Shown here: positions 26,475 through 35,426 of the stretch, piece by piece | Numbering within the stretch: the stretch's first letter is position 1 | Layout of the letters: every line of letters starts with the position of its first letter | Origin: Anaeromicropila herbilytica | Lineage (GTDB): Bacteria > Bacillota > Clostridia > Lachnospirales > Lachnospiraceae | Length of the DNA: 64,000 nt | Direction of reading: 5' to 3' | NCBI RefSeq assembly: GCF_016591975.1 | Contig: NZ_AP024169.1 | Span: forward strand, 2,891,001 to 2,955,000 | Program-made: the position numbers and the translations under genes | Notes under the pieces: generated by a model | What the model was told of the DNA's origin: nothing | What the model saw: the letters and a program-made list of their open reading frames with translations, nothing else | The model's database searches: none

Positions 26475-27266
26475 CTAATTTTTCTTTAATAAGTTTGCTA
26501 ATTTATTAAACAACCCACTCTTAATGTTCAAATCTAGTAAAGGAACATCTTCTCCAAGAATTCTGTTACAAATATTCATATAAGCTTTACCAGCTAAAGT
26601 ATCTGACCCAACTAAAGGTTCCCCTTGATTTGTTGAAATAACAATATTCTCATCATCAGGAATTGCTCCAATTAAATCTACCGCTAAGATTTCAACAACG
26701 TCATCGATTGACATCATATCTCCGCGTTTTACCATATCCATACGAATACGGTTAACAATTAGATGTGTCTGCTTCATTTCATTCGCTTCTAATAAACCAA
26801 TGATACGATCAGCATCACGAATTGCAGAAACTTCTGGAGTTGTTACAACTAATGCTCTATCCGCACCAGCGATTGCATTCTTAAATCCTTGTTCAATACC
26901 TGCAGGACAGTCCATTAGTATGTAATCGAATTCTTCACGTAATTCGTCTGATAATTTCATCATCTGCTCTGGTGTAACTGCTGACTTATCTCTCGTCTGA
27001 GCTGATGGTAATAAAGATAGATTAGGATATCTCTTATCTTTAATTAATGCTTGCTTTATTCTACAGTTGCCTTCTACGACATCAACTAAATTATAAACAA
27101 TTCGATTTTCTAATCCCATTACAACATCAAGATTTCTTAGACCTATATCTGTATCGATAAGTACTACTTTCTTATTTAATTTTGCTAACCCTGTTCCAAC
27201 GTTAGCTGTTGTGGTTGTCTTGCCAACACCGCCCTTACCTGATGTGACTACTATTACTTCTCCCAT
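26475..27266 (-). CDS. minD: Septum site-determining ATPase MinD
   Basis: 263 residues. Deviant Walker A GKGGVGKTT lies at residues 10-18, and switch I/II motifs DTDIGLRNLDVVMGLE and DYILMDCPAGIE follow. The C-terminal amphipathic membrane-targeting helix (SGLFNKLANLLKKN) is present. MinD binds membrane as an ATP dimer, recruits MinC, and is released by MinE. TGGAGGAAAGATA supports the start. About 200 nt separate it from minC, unusual for this operon, and a possible promoter lies there. Confidence 0.96.
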   Translation of the reverse strand: MGEVIVVTSGKGGVGKTTTTANVGTGLAKLNKKVVLIDTDIGLRNLDVVMGLENRIVYNLVDVVEGNCRIKQALIKDKRYPNLSLLPSAQTRDKSAVTPEQMMKLSDELREEFDYILMDCPAGIEQGFKNAIAGADRALVVTTPEVSAIRDADRIIGLLEANEMKQTHLIVNRIRMDMVKRGDMMSIDDVVEILAVDLIGAIPDDENIVISTNQGEPLVGSDTLAGKAYMNICNRILGEDVPLLDLNIKSGLFNKLANLLKKN

Positions 27267-27297
27267 TATCTTTCCTCCAAGCTTTTCTTATATTTCT

Positions 27298-27325
27298 ACA
27301 ATATTCCATCTGTACAAGAAGTCAA
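27298..27325 (-). promoter_or_regulatory. Possible internal promoter before minD
   Basis: Minus-strand TTGACT (27320-27325), 16-nt spacer, TATTGT (27298-27303). The -10 box is weak. It could allow minDE-rodA-mgsA expression apart from mreB-minC. Confidence 0.35.
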
Positions 27326-27464
27326 TATCTACTTGTTTCATTATTGTAATTTGCTTATTAAATAATAAAAAATATTCATTAATACTGTAACACAAAAATG
27401 TTGTAATTTGAAATAATATTTTTATAAATTTATATTTATTAACTAATTCTCTAAGTTAATAATT

Positions 27465-28130
27465 CTATAAACTAATATCATTCATTACTTCTTTGCTTAT
27501 TGGTTCAATATAGATATTACCATTCTCCATAAAAGCAATTTTCGCTTCCTTTTTCTCCTCTTTTAAAGGCTTATCTGGAGACCTTGCAATTATATCACCT
27601 ATTCTTATCTGCATTGGTGACATATCAAGAGCAACAACAAATGAATTCTCATTTCCAGTTGCACCAGCAAAAACGGTACCTTTTAATGAACCTATGATTA
27701 TAACATTCCCCTTTGATACAACTCTTGCTCCTGGCTTAACATCTCCAATGATAATAATACTTGTCTCAACTTCAAGAACTTGTCCAGATCTTAAATTTCC
27801 TTTATAGAATTGTCCAGTGTTCGTGGACAATTCCATTAATTTTTGTTCAAGACTCTTCTTAAACATTTCTTCTCTTTCTTTATCATTATCAACAATGCAT
27901 ACAACTCGAAGTTCAGAATTCTCAGAAATGATATCCAGTATTTCTCTTTGTTCTTCATTAGTTAATTCTCTACCTTCAAAACTTAAAGCCATCTCAGCTT
28001 TATTAAAGAACTTTGCTGAATCTTTGAATTTTTCAGCTATATCAGATTTTAATTCTTCAAAATCCAATTCACTATCAAGAACTACGACGATACCATATTT
28101 ATTTCCTTTTATCATAACTGAATTCTTCAT
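27465..28130 (-). CDS. minC: Septum site-determining protein MinC
   Basis: 221 residues from ATG 28130, which has AAGGAG 6 nt upstream; a longer frame starts at 28148. The N-terminal domain (about 1-100) is followed by the C-terminal beta-helix of MinC with GNLRSGQVLEVETSIIIIGD, VKPGARVVSKGNVIIIGSLKG and GDIIARS. MinC blocks FtsZ assembly away from midcell and is held at the membrane by MinD. It follows the PBP2 gene by about 30 nt. Confidence 0.94.
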   Translation of the reverse strand: MKNSVMIKGNKYGIVVVLDSELDFEELKSDIAEKFKDSAKFFNKAEMALSFEGRELTNEEQREILDIISENSELRVVCIVDNDKEREEMFKKSLEQKLMELSTNTGQFYKGNLRSGQVLEVETSIIIIGDVKPGARVVSKGNVIIIGSLKGTVFAGATGNENSFVVALDMSPMQIRIGDIIARSPDKPLKEEKKEAKIAFMENGNIYIEPISKEVMNDISL

Positions 28131-28161
28131 ATATATCTCCTTAGTCATTTAGTTTCAAAAT

Positions 28162-30990
28162 CTAATCTGTAACACCTGAAGGACCAGATGTTTTACTGCT
28201 ATCACTAAGCAAATCTTTCAAACTAGTCTTGTTGAATTTATATTTATAAATTTTACTTGCTAATTGTACCGCATTAGCAGATGTATAACCATTTGGTATG
28301 ACAACAGTCATTGATATTTCCGGCTTATCAAAAGGTGCATACGATACAAACAAAGCATGGTTTGGATGAGTTTTAGCTAATTGAGCAGTTCCTGTTTTAC
28401 CTGCAACTTCAACTTTAAGATCTTTAAAATATTGCCTATTATTATTGGTTGGTGCATTAACTACTTTGTACATACCACTGTGAACACTATCCCAAGTTGA
28501 TTGCTTAATCTCTACATTATTGTGTACTTTTGCTTTATTTGTAACAATGGTTTTTCCATTATAATCTATAATCTTATCTAATAAGGTTAGATTATAGCAA
28601 GTTCCACTATTTGCAACTGTAGTGAGATATCTCGAGATTTGAATTGGTGCAAAGTTATTAGTACCCTGACCAATTGCTGTTGCTACTGCATCTGTATCAG
28701 AAACATGTGGCTTGCTTTCTTGAATTTCAATTCCCGATTTTTTATCAAGGCCGAACATCTTAGCATACTTTTGAAACTTTTTAATACCTAGATCACTTAT
28801 ATATTTATTCGTTGAAGATTGACTTAGTCGATAACCAACTTCATAGAAGAAATAGTTACAAGAATCTCTAATTGCATCGGATACATCAATCGATCCATGC
28901 GTATGATTTGGCCATGCCCAACAATGTTTATATGGTTTAATTTTCGTAAATTCTCCAAGATCTTTAATCTTTTCCGTTGGTGTAATAACACCTTCTTCCA
29001 ACCCCGTAACTGTAGATATCATCTTGAATGTAGATCCAGGTGCATTAGAAGCTTGAGTAGGACGATTCAAAAACGGTGAAGATAAATCAGTGGATAGCTT
29101 TGCGTAATACTTAGCATCAACTGTATTTGCCATTCTATTATTATCATAACTAGGATAAGACACTAGTGCTAACACAGTACCAGTATTTACATCAGTAATA
29201 ACAACAGAACCTGAACATGGTTCTAATGCTAATTGTGCGGGTGTAATCTCAAGTTTTTTGAGTTTTTTAATGATAAAATTATATGCATAATAAGAACCAT
29301 TTTTCTTTAGCATATCAACTTCTTTCTTATCATATTTTAACACACCTTGATCATATAATAAAAGACAAATTTCAGTTCCTGATAATTTATATGAATATAC
29401 CAATATATGGTATATTTTTTTGTTAAATTTGCTATTGTCTTGTAGTAAATTCAAGACATAATTAATCAGTTTATTATATATCTCATCGGAATTATAGTAC
29501 TTATCTCCCAAATTTAAAACAGATAAATCAATCCAATTACTTGATATTGCATGTTGGATAAATTCACTTAAACTCGTTTTACCAGCAATATATTTTTTAT
29601 AAACATCATCATTCTCGTCAATATTCTTTTTCAATAGAATTCCTTCACTTGATAACGTTTGGTATACAAAATCAAGTAAATCTCCCATATCATCTGATAC
29701 ATCTGAATTCTTAGTCTTACTGTTAATTGCTAATAAAGTTTTCAACTCAGCAATTGAAGATTTTTGTTTTGAAACAAATTTTTGATATACTGATTTTTCT
29801 AAAGAAGTAGCATCTTTTTGTGTGAAATGATTAATATCAATAATATTATTGTTTAATAAGGCATAGTAAACATCATAGATTGGTATTGTTATATTGTCTG
29901 CTGATTTACCCTTTGAACCTGTACTTGTGCTATTTACTATTTTAGATACCAATATATCACAGATTTTTTTTTCTAATAATTTATAAGATGCAATCGTCAG
30001 ATCTTTATCAATCGTCAAATACACATCGTTTCCAATAGTTGATTTTTTAGTACTATCCACATTAAGAATCTTTCCCGTATCATCAACGGTTACTTTTTGA
30101 TATCCTTTATTTCCACGAAGATATGATTCGTATTCTTTTTCAACGCCTGATTTACCAACTTGATCTGTTGAATTATAACTTTTACCTAAAGTATCCAAAT
30201 CACTCTCTGAGGCAAATCCTGTATAACCCAGGATATGTGCAAAATACTTACTATCCACATATTTTCTAGTTGACTCTTCGATGATATCAACCCCAGGCAT
30301 TTCCTCATTATTCTCTTTAATGGCTGATACTGTCTTTTCATTTACATCTGTAGCTATTGTAACTGCCATATATTGTTGATAACGATTCATAAAGATTGCA
30401 TATCGTACTGCCATAATCTTAAGTGCTTCTTCTGTACTATATTCCTTTGATATATTAAAGTTTGAACTACCATCTTTACCATATCTTAAATAATTAAACA
30501 CATCCTCAGCAGTTGCTTTCATTTGATCTTTGGTTAAATCTTCACTTGAATATACATCCTTTTTAAATCTTGTTAACGCATTTCCTTTGACTTTAAAGGA
30601 TAATTTTCCGTTATCATCCATTTCAATATTGAAGTTATTTACGATAGAACTTCCATTTTGTTCAATTAACTTTATTAATTGATTAATCATTTTATTTTTA
30701 TCTTCAGCTTTTTTTAATTTGTCAGAGTCTTCGATAGAGACAGCGTATGAAAGTTCATTGTAAGCTAATAATTTACCATTTCGATCATATATATTTCCTC
30801 TAGTGCCTTTCATCTCTATATTTTTAGTAGATTTAAACGCACTATCTTTTTCATATTTCTCGCCATTAACAATTTGAAGATTAAATATTCTACTAATTAA
30901 TATTCCAAATCCAAAAAGATAAATTACTACTAATACAAAAAGTCTCGATTTTACTATACTCTTTATCCCATCTAAAATTACATCAAACAA
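28162..30990 (-). CDS. mrdA: Class B penicillin-binding protein (PBP2/MrdA type), unusually long
   Basis: 942 residues. One N-terminal transmembrane segment (about 18-38) is followed by the dimerisation domain (MKGTRGNIYDRNGKLLAYNE). The transpeptidase has STFK with active-site Ser653, SCN in RDSCNYFFYEVG near 715, and KTGT at about 865. The family is normally about 600-720 residues; an extra segment of roughly 220-250 residues (about 350-600), helical and Lys/Asn-rich, lies between the domains. The start is TTG 30990, with AGGAGG 8 nt upstream inside the mreD end. It cross-links side-wall peptidoglycan as partner of RodA. Confidence 0.94.
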   Translation of the reverse strand: MFDVILDGIKSIVKSRLFVLVVIYLFGFGILISRIFNLQIVNGEKYEKDSAFKSTKNIEMKGTRGNIYDRNGKLLAYNELSYAVSIEDSDKLKKAEDKNKMINQLIKLIEQNGSSIVNNFNIEMDDNGKLSFKVKGNALTRFKKDVYSSEDLTKDQMKATAEDVFNYLRYGKDGSSNFNISKEYSTEEALKIMAVRYAIFMNRYQQYMAVTIATDVNEKTVSAIKENNEEMPGVDIIEESTRKYVDSKYFAHILGYTGFASESDLDTLGKSYNSTDQVGKSGVEKEYESYLRGNKGYQKVTVDDTGKILNVDSTKKSTIGNDVYLTIDKDLTIASYKLLEKKICDILVSKIVNSTSTGSKGKSADNITIPIYDVYYALLNNNIIDINHFTQKDATSLEKSVYQKFVSKQKSSIAELKTLLAINSKTKNSDVSDDMGDLLDFVYQTLSSEGILLKKNIDENDDVYKKYIAGKTSLSEFIQHAISSNWIDLSVLNLGDKYYNSDEIYNKLINYVLNLLQDNSKFNKKIYHILVYSYKLSGTEICLLLYDQGVLKYDKKEVDMLKKNGSYYAYNFIIKKLKKLEITPAQLALEPCSGSVVITDVNTGTVLALVSYPSYDNNRMANTVDAKYYAKLSTDLSSPFLNRPTQASNAPGSTFKMISTVTGLEEGVITPTEKIKDLGEFTKIKPYKHCWAWPNHTHGSIDVSDAIRDSCNYFFYEVGYRLSQSSTNKYISDLGIKKFQKYAKMFGLDKKSGIEIQESKPHVSDTDAVATAIGQGTNNFAPIQISRYLTTVANSGTCYNLTLLDKIIDYNGKTIVTNKAKVHNNVEIKQSTWDSVHSGMYKVVNAPTNNNRQYFKDLKVEVAGKTGTAQLAKTHPNHALFVSYAPFDKPEISMTVVIPNGYTSANAVQLASKIYKYKFNKTSLKDLLSDSSKTSGPSGVTD

Positions 30991-30993
30991 CCG

Positions 30994-31500
30994 CTAGACC
31001 TCCTCTACTTCTGATTGTTCCAACCACCCGTTTATGCTATGTAACGCTTTATATAAAAAGATTGCTACTAAAGCAGTATAAACTAATTCAGGTAACATAA
31101 TTCTTCTAATATAATAAAAGAGATCAAGGCGACCACGTAGTAAAAAACGGAAAACATAATAGAGAAAGTTATAAGAGAAATCACTAATACATACTAGAAT
31201 AATAGGTACTGTTATTTCATCTCTATAATAGATTTTCTTACAATACCCATTTAAGAAACCTACTAGCATATATATAAATGCGCAAATTCCAATAATGTCT
31301 CCATAAACCATATCAACAAGAAGGCCGCTAACAAATCCGACAAAGATTCCCTCTGTCCTTCCTCTCATATACCCAACTGCCACTGTTACTATAAGCAATA
31401 GATTAGGTACCACATTAGCAAGCGCAAGGACTTGAAATACCGTACTCTGCAATATAAAACACAATAAAACTACTATTGCTATGGTAATCAATCGTTTCAT
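30994..31500 (-). CDS. mreD: Rod shape-determining protein MreD
   Basis: 168 residues, five to six hydrophobic segments, with the MreD pattern VPNLLLIVTVAVGYMRGRTEGIFVGFVSGLLVD. MreD is the integral membrane component of the elongasome, between MreC and the SEDS/PBP2 enzymes. The stop lies within 4 nt of the PBP2 start, and the PBP2 ribosome-binding site is inside the last mreD codons. Confidence 0.92.
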   Translation of the reverse strand: MKRLITIAIVVLLCFILQSTVFQVLALANVVPNLLLIVTVAVGYMRGRTEGIFVGFVSGLLVDMVYGDIIGICAFIYMLVGFLNGYCKKIYYRDEITVPIILVCISDFSYNFLYYVFRFLLRGRLDLFYYIRRIMLPELVYTALVAIFLYKALHSINGWLEQSEVEEV

Positions 31501-31528
31501 TTCTCTAATCCTTTCATTTATATCAAAA

Positions 31529-32380
31529 CTATTTCAATTTTTCCTTTAATTTAGTAATTACTAGCACTGTATCTAGATGTTTAAAATCAACAGAAGGTGT
31601 TAAATAACCTGATTGTTGTAAATTATTTGAATCAAGCTTTACATTACTCGCATACCCGATTAGTAAACCTGGTAGAAATTTAGTACTTTTAGTGGATGTA
31701 ACAACTTCATAACCATCTTTTATCTGAACTTGTTTATTACGAATATAACCAACTCGAATATATCCATCATCTACTAAAGTCAAATCACCATCTACCATAC
31801 AATCATCTTTTGTTTTTGAAAAAACACCAGTTACACTACTAGAATCATCTATAATCGAACGGACCGTTGAATAATTATGACCAACTTCTGTAATGATACC
31901 AACAAGACCATCACCTGCGATAACATTCATGTCAACTTTTAGTCCATCATCTTTTCCTTTATCGATAGTAAACGTATTATACCAATTATTTGTGTTCTTT
32001 CCAATGACACGAGCCCCAACTTTAGGATAGTCTGGATATAAGCTATCTAGCTTAAATAGTTTACGAAGTTCCGATAATTCTGACTTGTCTTGTTGCAAGG
32101 CTTTATTTTGAAATTTTAGCGTCTCAACTTCATTTTCTAATTTCTTATTTGTGGATTTCAAGCCTTTAAGTTCTTGAAAATTATCCATTTTATCTGATAT
32201 CGTTCTTCCCACTGTATTAATGCCTTTTTGCATTGGTGTTAAAACAGAACCAAACGCAGTTTTTACAGGGCTTAGTTTATCACCGTAAAGAAATGATAAA
32301 ATCATAATCGCAACACAAACTGCTGTTAGAATTCCAAAGATATACTTTGGATGTAATGAAATATTTCTCCTACGTCTCAT
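31529..32380 (-). CDS. mreC: Rod shape-determining protein MreC
   Basis: 283 residues: an N-terminal membrane segment (about 12-30), a coiled coil (about 65-100: LKGLKSTNKKLENEVETLK), then the double beta-barrel domain with VIAGDGLVGIITEVGHNYSTVRSIID. MreC binds PBP2 and activates it. It starts immediately after the mreB stop (gap 1 nt) and is coupled. Confidence 0.94.
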   Translation of the reverse strand: MRRRRNISLHPKYIFGILTAVCVAIMILSFLYGDKLSPVKTAFGSVLTPMQKGINTVGRTISDKMDNFQELKGLKSTNKKLENEVETLKFQNKALQQDKSELSELRKLFKLDSLYPDYPKVGARVIGKNTNNWYNTFTIDKGKDDGLKVDMNVIAGDGLVGIITEVGHNYSTVRSIIDDSSSVTGVFSKTKDDCMVDGDLTLVDDGYIRVGYIRNKQVQIKDGYEVVTSTKSTKFLPGLLIGYASNVKLDSNNLQQSGYLTPSVDFKHLDTVLVITKLKEKLK

Positions 32381-32381
32381 A

Positions 32382-33419
32382 CTATTCCCTCATTTTATTA
32401 CCATTTGAAATTTGCTTTAAAGATATAGCTAAAGAATTGAAAGTTGGATCTTCAATGATTCTTCCAATACCATTTACTACAGTATTTTCAGGATCGCTGC
32501 AGATATTAACAACCAAATCCGTTTGTTCTGAAATTAAACGATCTAGATTTTTGATATTTGCAGAACCACCCGTAATAAAAATACCAGAATCTATAATATC
32601 TGATGATATTTCAGGTGGAGTTCTTTCTAAGATAATCCTTATTGACTCAATGATTGTATGAAGATAGTCTTTTATCGAATCATACACCATGGATGAATTG
32701 ATTTCCATTTCAATTGGTAATCCAGTAACAACGTTTCTTCCGTATACTTTTATATTATCATCTTCATTTTCATAAGCAGATGCAAGTTGTTTTTTAATTG
32801 TTTCCGCTGTTTTATCTCCAATAATAAGATTATATTGCTTTTTCACAAACATTTTTATTGACTCATCAAGTTTATTACCACCAATTGGTATTAGTTTACT
32901 AAGCACAATACCGCCAAGAGACATTATAGATATCTCAGTTGTATCAGCTCCTATATCAACTACCATGACTCCTCTAGCAACCGTAACATCAAGTCCTGCA
33001 CCCAAAGCATCAGCAATCGGTTTATCAACAACACTGATATTTTTAGCTTTTGCACTTGAATTAGCAATTAAGTCAATAAATGCTTTTTTCTCTACTTCTG
33101 TTATATCATTTGGAACTGCAATTACAAATTCACTTCCACCAAAACCTTTTGCTGTTTTCATAATATTCTTTAGCATATAGTTCAGCGAAGACTGCATATT
33201 TGCTATATCCGCAATTACACCATTTCTTACTGGATAAGTTACAGCTATACTTATTGGTGCTTTTTCAAGCATTTCATAAGCTTCATTTCCAACCGCTTTC
33301 ACATTTTTTCTATTTTCAACTGCAATTACATTCTTCTCGTCAAGAATAATACCTGCACCCTTTTTATATATTTTAATCGTACTAGTACCAAAATCTATGC
33401 CAAATACTTTACTAGCCAT
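32382..33419 (-). CDS. mreB: Rod shape-determining actin-like protein MreB
   Basis: 345 residues with the actin-fold phosphate loops: FGIDFGTSTIKIYKKG at the N-terminus, VMVVDIGADTTEISIMSLGG in the middle, and IFITGGSANI for adenosine binding. MreB filaments orient wall synthesis with RodA/PBP2. AAGGAGTAATAAGGC supports the start. It is the first mre gene and follows radC by 21 nt. The sequence is fairly divergent (GTSTIKIY instead of the common GTANTLIY), so it may be an Mbl/MreBH-type paralogue. Confidence 0.94.
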   Translation of the reverse strand: MASKVFGIDFGTSTIKIYKKGAGIILDEKNVIAVENRKNVKAVGNEAYEMLEKAPISIAVTYPVRNGVIADIANMQSSLNYMLKNIMKTAKGFGGSEFVIAVPNDITEVEKKAFIDLIANSSAKAKNISVVDKPIADALGAGLDVTVARGVMVVDIGADTTEISIMSLGGIVLSKLIPIGGNKLDESIKMFVKKQYNLIIGDKTAETIKKQLASAYENEDDNIKVYGRNVVTGLPIEMEINSSMVYDSIKDYLHTIIESIRIILERTPPEISSDIIDSGIFITGGSANIKNLDRLISEQTDLVVNICSDPENTVVNGIGRIIEDPTFNSLAISLKQISNGNKMRE

Positions 33420-33440
33420 GCCTTATTACTCCTTCCAATC

Positions 33441-34184
33441 TTAAAGTATTCCGTGTTCCTTTAAACTTATAAATCTATTATCGCCAATGATTATATGATC
33501 TATAAGCCGAATTCCAACAATATTTCCAGCTTCTTGCATTCTTTTCGTCGAATTAATATCTTCCTTACTTGGAGTAGGATCTCCACTCGGATGATTATGA
33601 AGCAATATAATATTAACTGCACCATATTTCAACGCATTAACAAAAATCTCTCTTGGTGCTAATATAGAAGCATTTACTGTTCCTGTTGAAATAATCATAT
33701 CTTTTAATATCTTGCTTTTCGAATCAAGCATTACTAAAATAATCTGTTCCCTACTCAAATGCCTCATTTCCTGCATATAATAATTTGCAACTGATTCCGG
33801 GGTTAATAACTTTAATCCTTCTTCATTCGTAGCTTTCGCCATTCTCTTAGTAATCTCTGCTATACACTCAATCTGAATAGCTTTTACTTTACCTATTCCC
33901 TGAATCGTCATTAATTCATGCAAGGATAAATAATTAATCCCAATTAGACCTCTATGTGCTTTTGAATAATTTAAAATATTCATTGCTACATCCATAACTC
34001 TTTCATTTCTTGAACCTGTTCTTAAAACGACAGCTAACAACTCTGCATCTGACAAAGCACTAGGACCATATTTTTCGCATTTTTCATAAGGACGCTCTGA
34101 TAAAGGAAGCTCTTTCACTGTCTGATGTTGCTTAACAGAACATTCTTCCTTTTGTTTTGATATCTCAATTTCATGCTTATTCAT
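33441..34184 (-). CDS. radC: RadC family JAB/MPN protein
   Basis: 247 residues. An N-terminal helix-hairpin-helix part (LSDAELLAVVLRTGSR, GIGKVKAIQI) precedes the JAB domain with the metal motif LLHNHPSGDPTPS, followed by GIRLIDHIIIGD. RadC proteins were once linked to DNA repair; the real activity is unproven, and many are tied to mobile elements, but this copy is the conserved chromosomal one before mreB. AGGAGGAATTGA supports the start. Confidence 0.94.
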   Translation of the reverse strand: MNKHEIEISKQKEECSVKQHQTVKELPLSERPYEKCEKYGPSALSDAELLAVVLRTGSRNERVMDVAMNILNYSKAHRGLIGINYLSLHELMTIQGIGKVKAIQIECIAEITKRMAKATNEEGLKLLTPESVANYYMQEMRHLSREQIILVMLDSKSKILKDMIISTGTVNASILAPREIFVNALKYGAVNIILLHNHPSGDPTPSKEDINSTKRMQEAGNIVGIRLIDHIIIGDNRFISLKEHGIL

Positions 34185-34272
34185 TCAATTCCTCCTAATT
34201 TAATTGTCTCTCTCCAAGCAAATTAAATTAGAACCCATTATTTGTGATTATTTAATTACTAAGCAAAATTAC

Positions 34273-34533
34273 TTATATTTTTTTATAAACGAATATCGAT
34301 ATTACAACACCAAGTATACTTGCTAAAGTAATCTTTATCTTTAATCCAAAGGTTATGGTCATGATTCCTAAGTTGAGTATTATTGGATTCTTAAAGCCGA
34401 ATTCCTGTCCATAATTAAGCCAAGTAAAGTACTGCATACCTCTAACAGCATACCCTACAAATCCCCCTAATACTATTCCCGAAAGCATCAAAAGAAATAG
34501 TATCCAGAAGTTTTTATCACTAGTTTTTGCCAT
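34273..34533 (-). CDS. DUF4321 small membrane protein
   Basis: 86 residues, two to three hydrophobic segments (about 10-30, 50-82), with the DUF4321 pattern FWILFLLMLSGIVLGGFVG and a C-terminal KITLASILGVVISIFVYKK. It begins the radC-mreBCD series, its common place in Clostridia. TTGGGAGGGAGTT supports the start. Function unknown. Confidence 0.85.
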   Translation of the reverse strand: MAKTSDKNFWILFLLMLSGIVLGGFVGYAVRGMQYFTWLNYGQEFGFKNPIILNLGIMTITFGLKIKITLASILGVVISIFVYKKI

Positions 34534-34691
34534 AACTCCCTCCCAAGATAACTATTTTACACGCAACATTTTATCATAAATCCATAAATTTGTATACCTT
34601 AATTGTATTAAGATTTCTTAATATTCAGACAATAGATTTGTAATAGTTTTTTTAATTATCAAATCACGTTTCCTACTCACTAGTTCATTGA
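34534..34691. other. Upstream region of the DUF4321-radC-mre unit
   Basis: AT-rich, no ORF. On the minus strand a TAAAAT-like -10 lies near 34570-34575, but no clear -35 was found. The fold-back element starts at 34692. Confidence 0.4.
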
Positions 34692-35041
34692 ATACTTGAT
34701 AAATTCAGTGGGTAGGTTATCTAAATTACCATGAGTGAAACTTTTACATCTTACGCTCCATTTACTCATTTGGATGTTACTAATGTTTTATCACTTTGAT
34801 AAAAGCAGATATAAAAAGTTCAAACTAACCCACCTGCCTGCGACTTGCTCGCAGGCCTAAATTCAACGTGTGAAATGCTTATTATTTCACATTCCTCACT
34901 TTGTTCGTCAAACAGTGAACTTTTTATATCTAACTCAAAGTGATAAGACATAAGTAACTTCACAAATGAGTCAAAGTCACGACGATGTAAAAGTTTCACT
35001 CATGGTAATTAATTTACGTTATCGACTGAATTTATAAGTAT
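34692..35041. repeat. 350-bp fold-back element with hairpin core
   Basis: Two arms of about 120-130 bp (left 34692-34821, right 34917-35041) are imperfect reverse complements, sharing blocks such as TACCATGAGTGAAACTTTTA, TTATCACTTTGA and GATATAAAAAGTTC. The centre (34822-34916) holds two smaller hairpins: CCTGCGACTTGCTCGCAGG (34838-34856) and TGTGAAAT..ATTTCACA, the latter also found in the tldD leader modules. No protein is encoded. It could be a mobile fold-back element or a structured RNA. Confidence 0.8.
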
Positions 35042-35125
35042 AATTAAGTTCTTATCAAATAAAGCTTATAGTTTTAATCAAAAACGTAAGTGTTAAATTT
35101 AATAAATAATTTTATTTATATTAGG

Positions 35126-35393
35126 TTAGGATGTCAAAAGTCTTTTTGTAGTTTACTGAGTGTATATCGATGTATAATTATGATTTTTGACTACCTTTTC
35201 TTCAAAAAGTTTATAAAACAAACTTATTATGTTTTGTTACAATCATCACTACAAGCGAAAATACTCACTCACGTTCCAATTTTCACCTTGAGCCTTGACA
35301 AAATATAAGCAATGATTTCAGCTGTACTATGCCAAAATTAATAATTATGCATCTATCCACAATCTATGTTAAGAAAGACTTTTGACATCCTAA
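35126..35393 (+). repeat. MITE-like element, copy A
   Basis: 268 bp with 20-bp perfect terminal inverted repeats TTAGGATGTCAAAAGTCTTT (35126-35145; complement at 35374-35393). The interior is itself roughly self-complementary. It shares internal blocks with copy B at 63669-63923, for example AGTTTACTGAGTGTATATCG (35150-35169) and TTGACAAAATATAA (35295-35308). TA at both ends would fit a TA target duplication. No transposase is encoded. Confidence 0.75.
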
Positions 35394-35426
35394 TCATTTT
35401 ATAATTTATTAATTTAATTATAAACA

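Noticed and set aside
35090..35308. Small plus-strand ORF of 72 codons
   Set aside because: It lies mostly inside the MITE-like element, has no ribosome-binding site, and copy B does not keep the frame.
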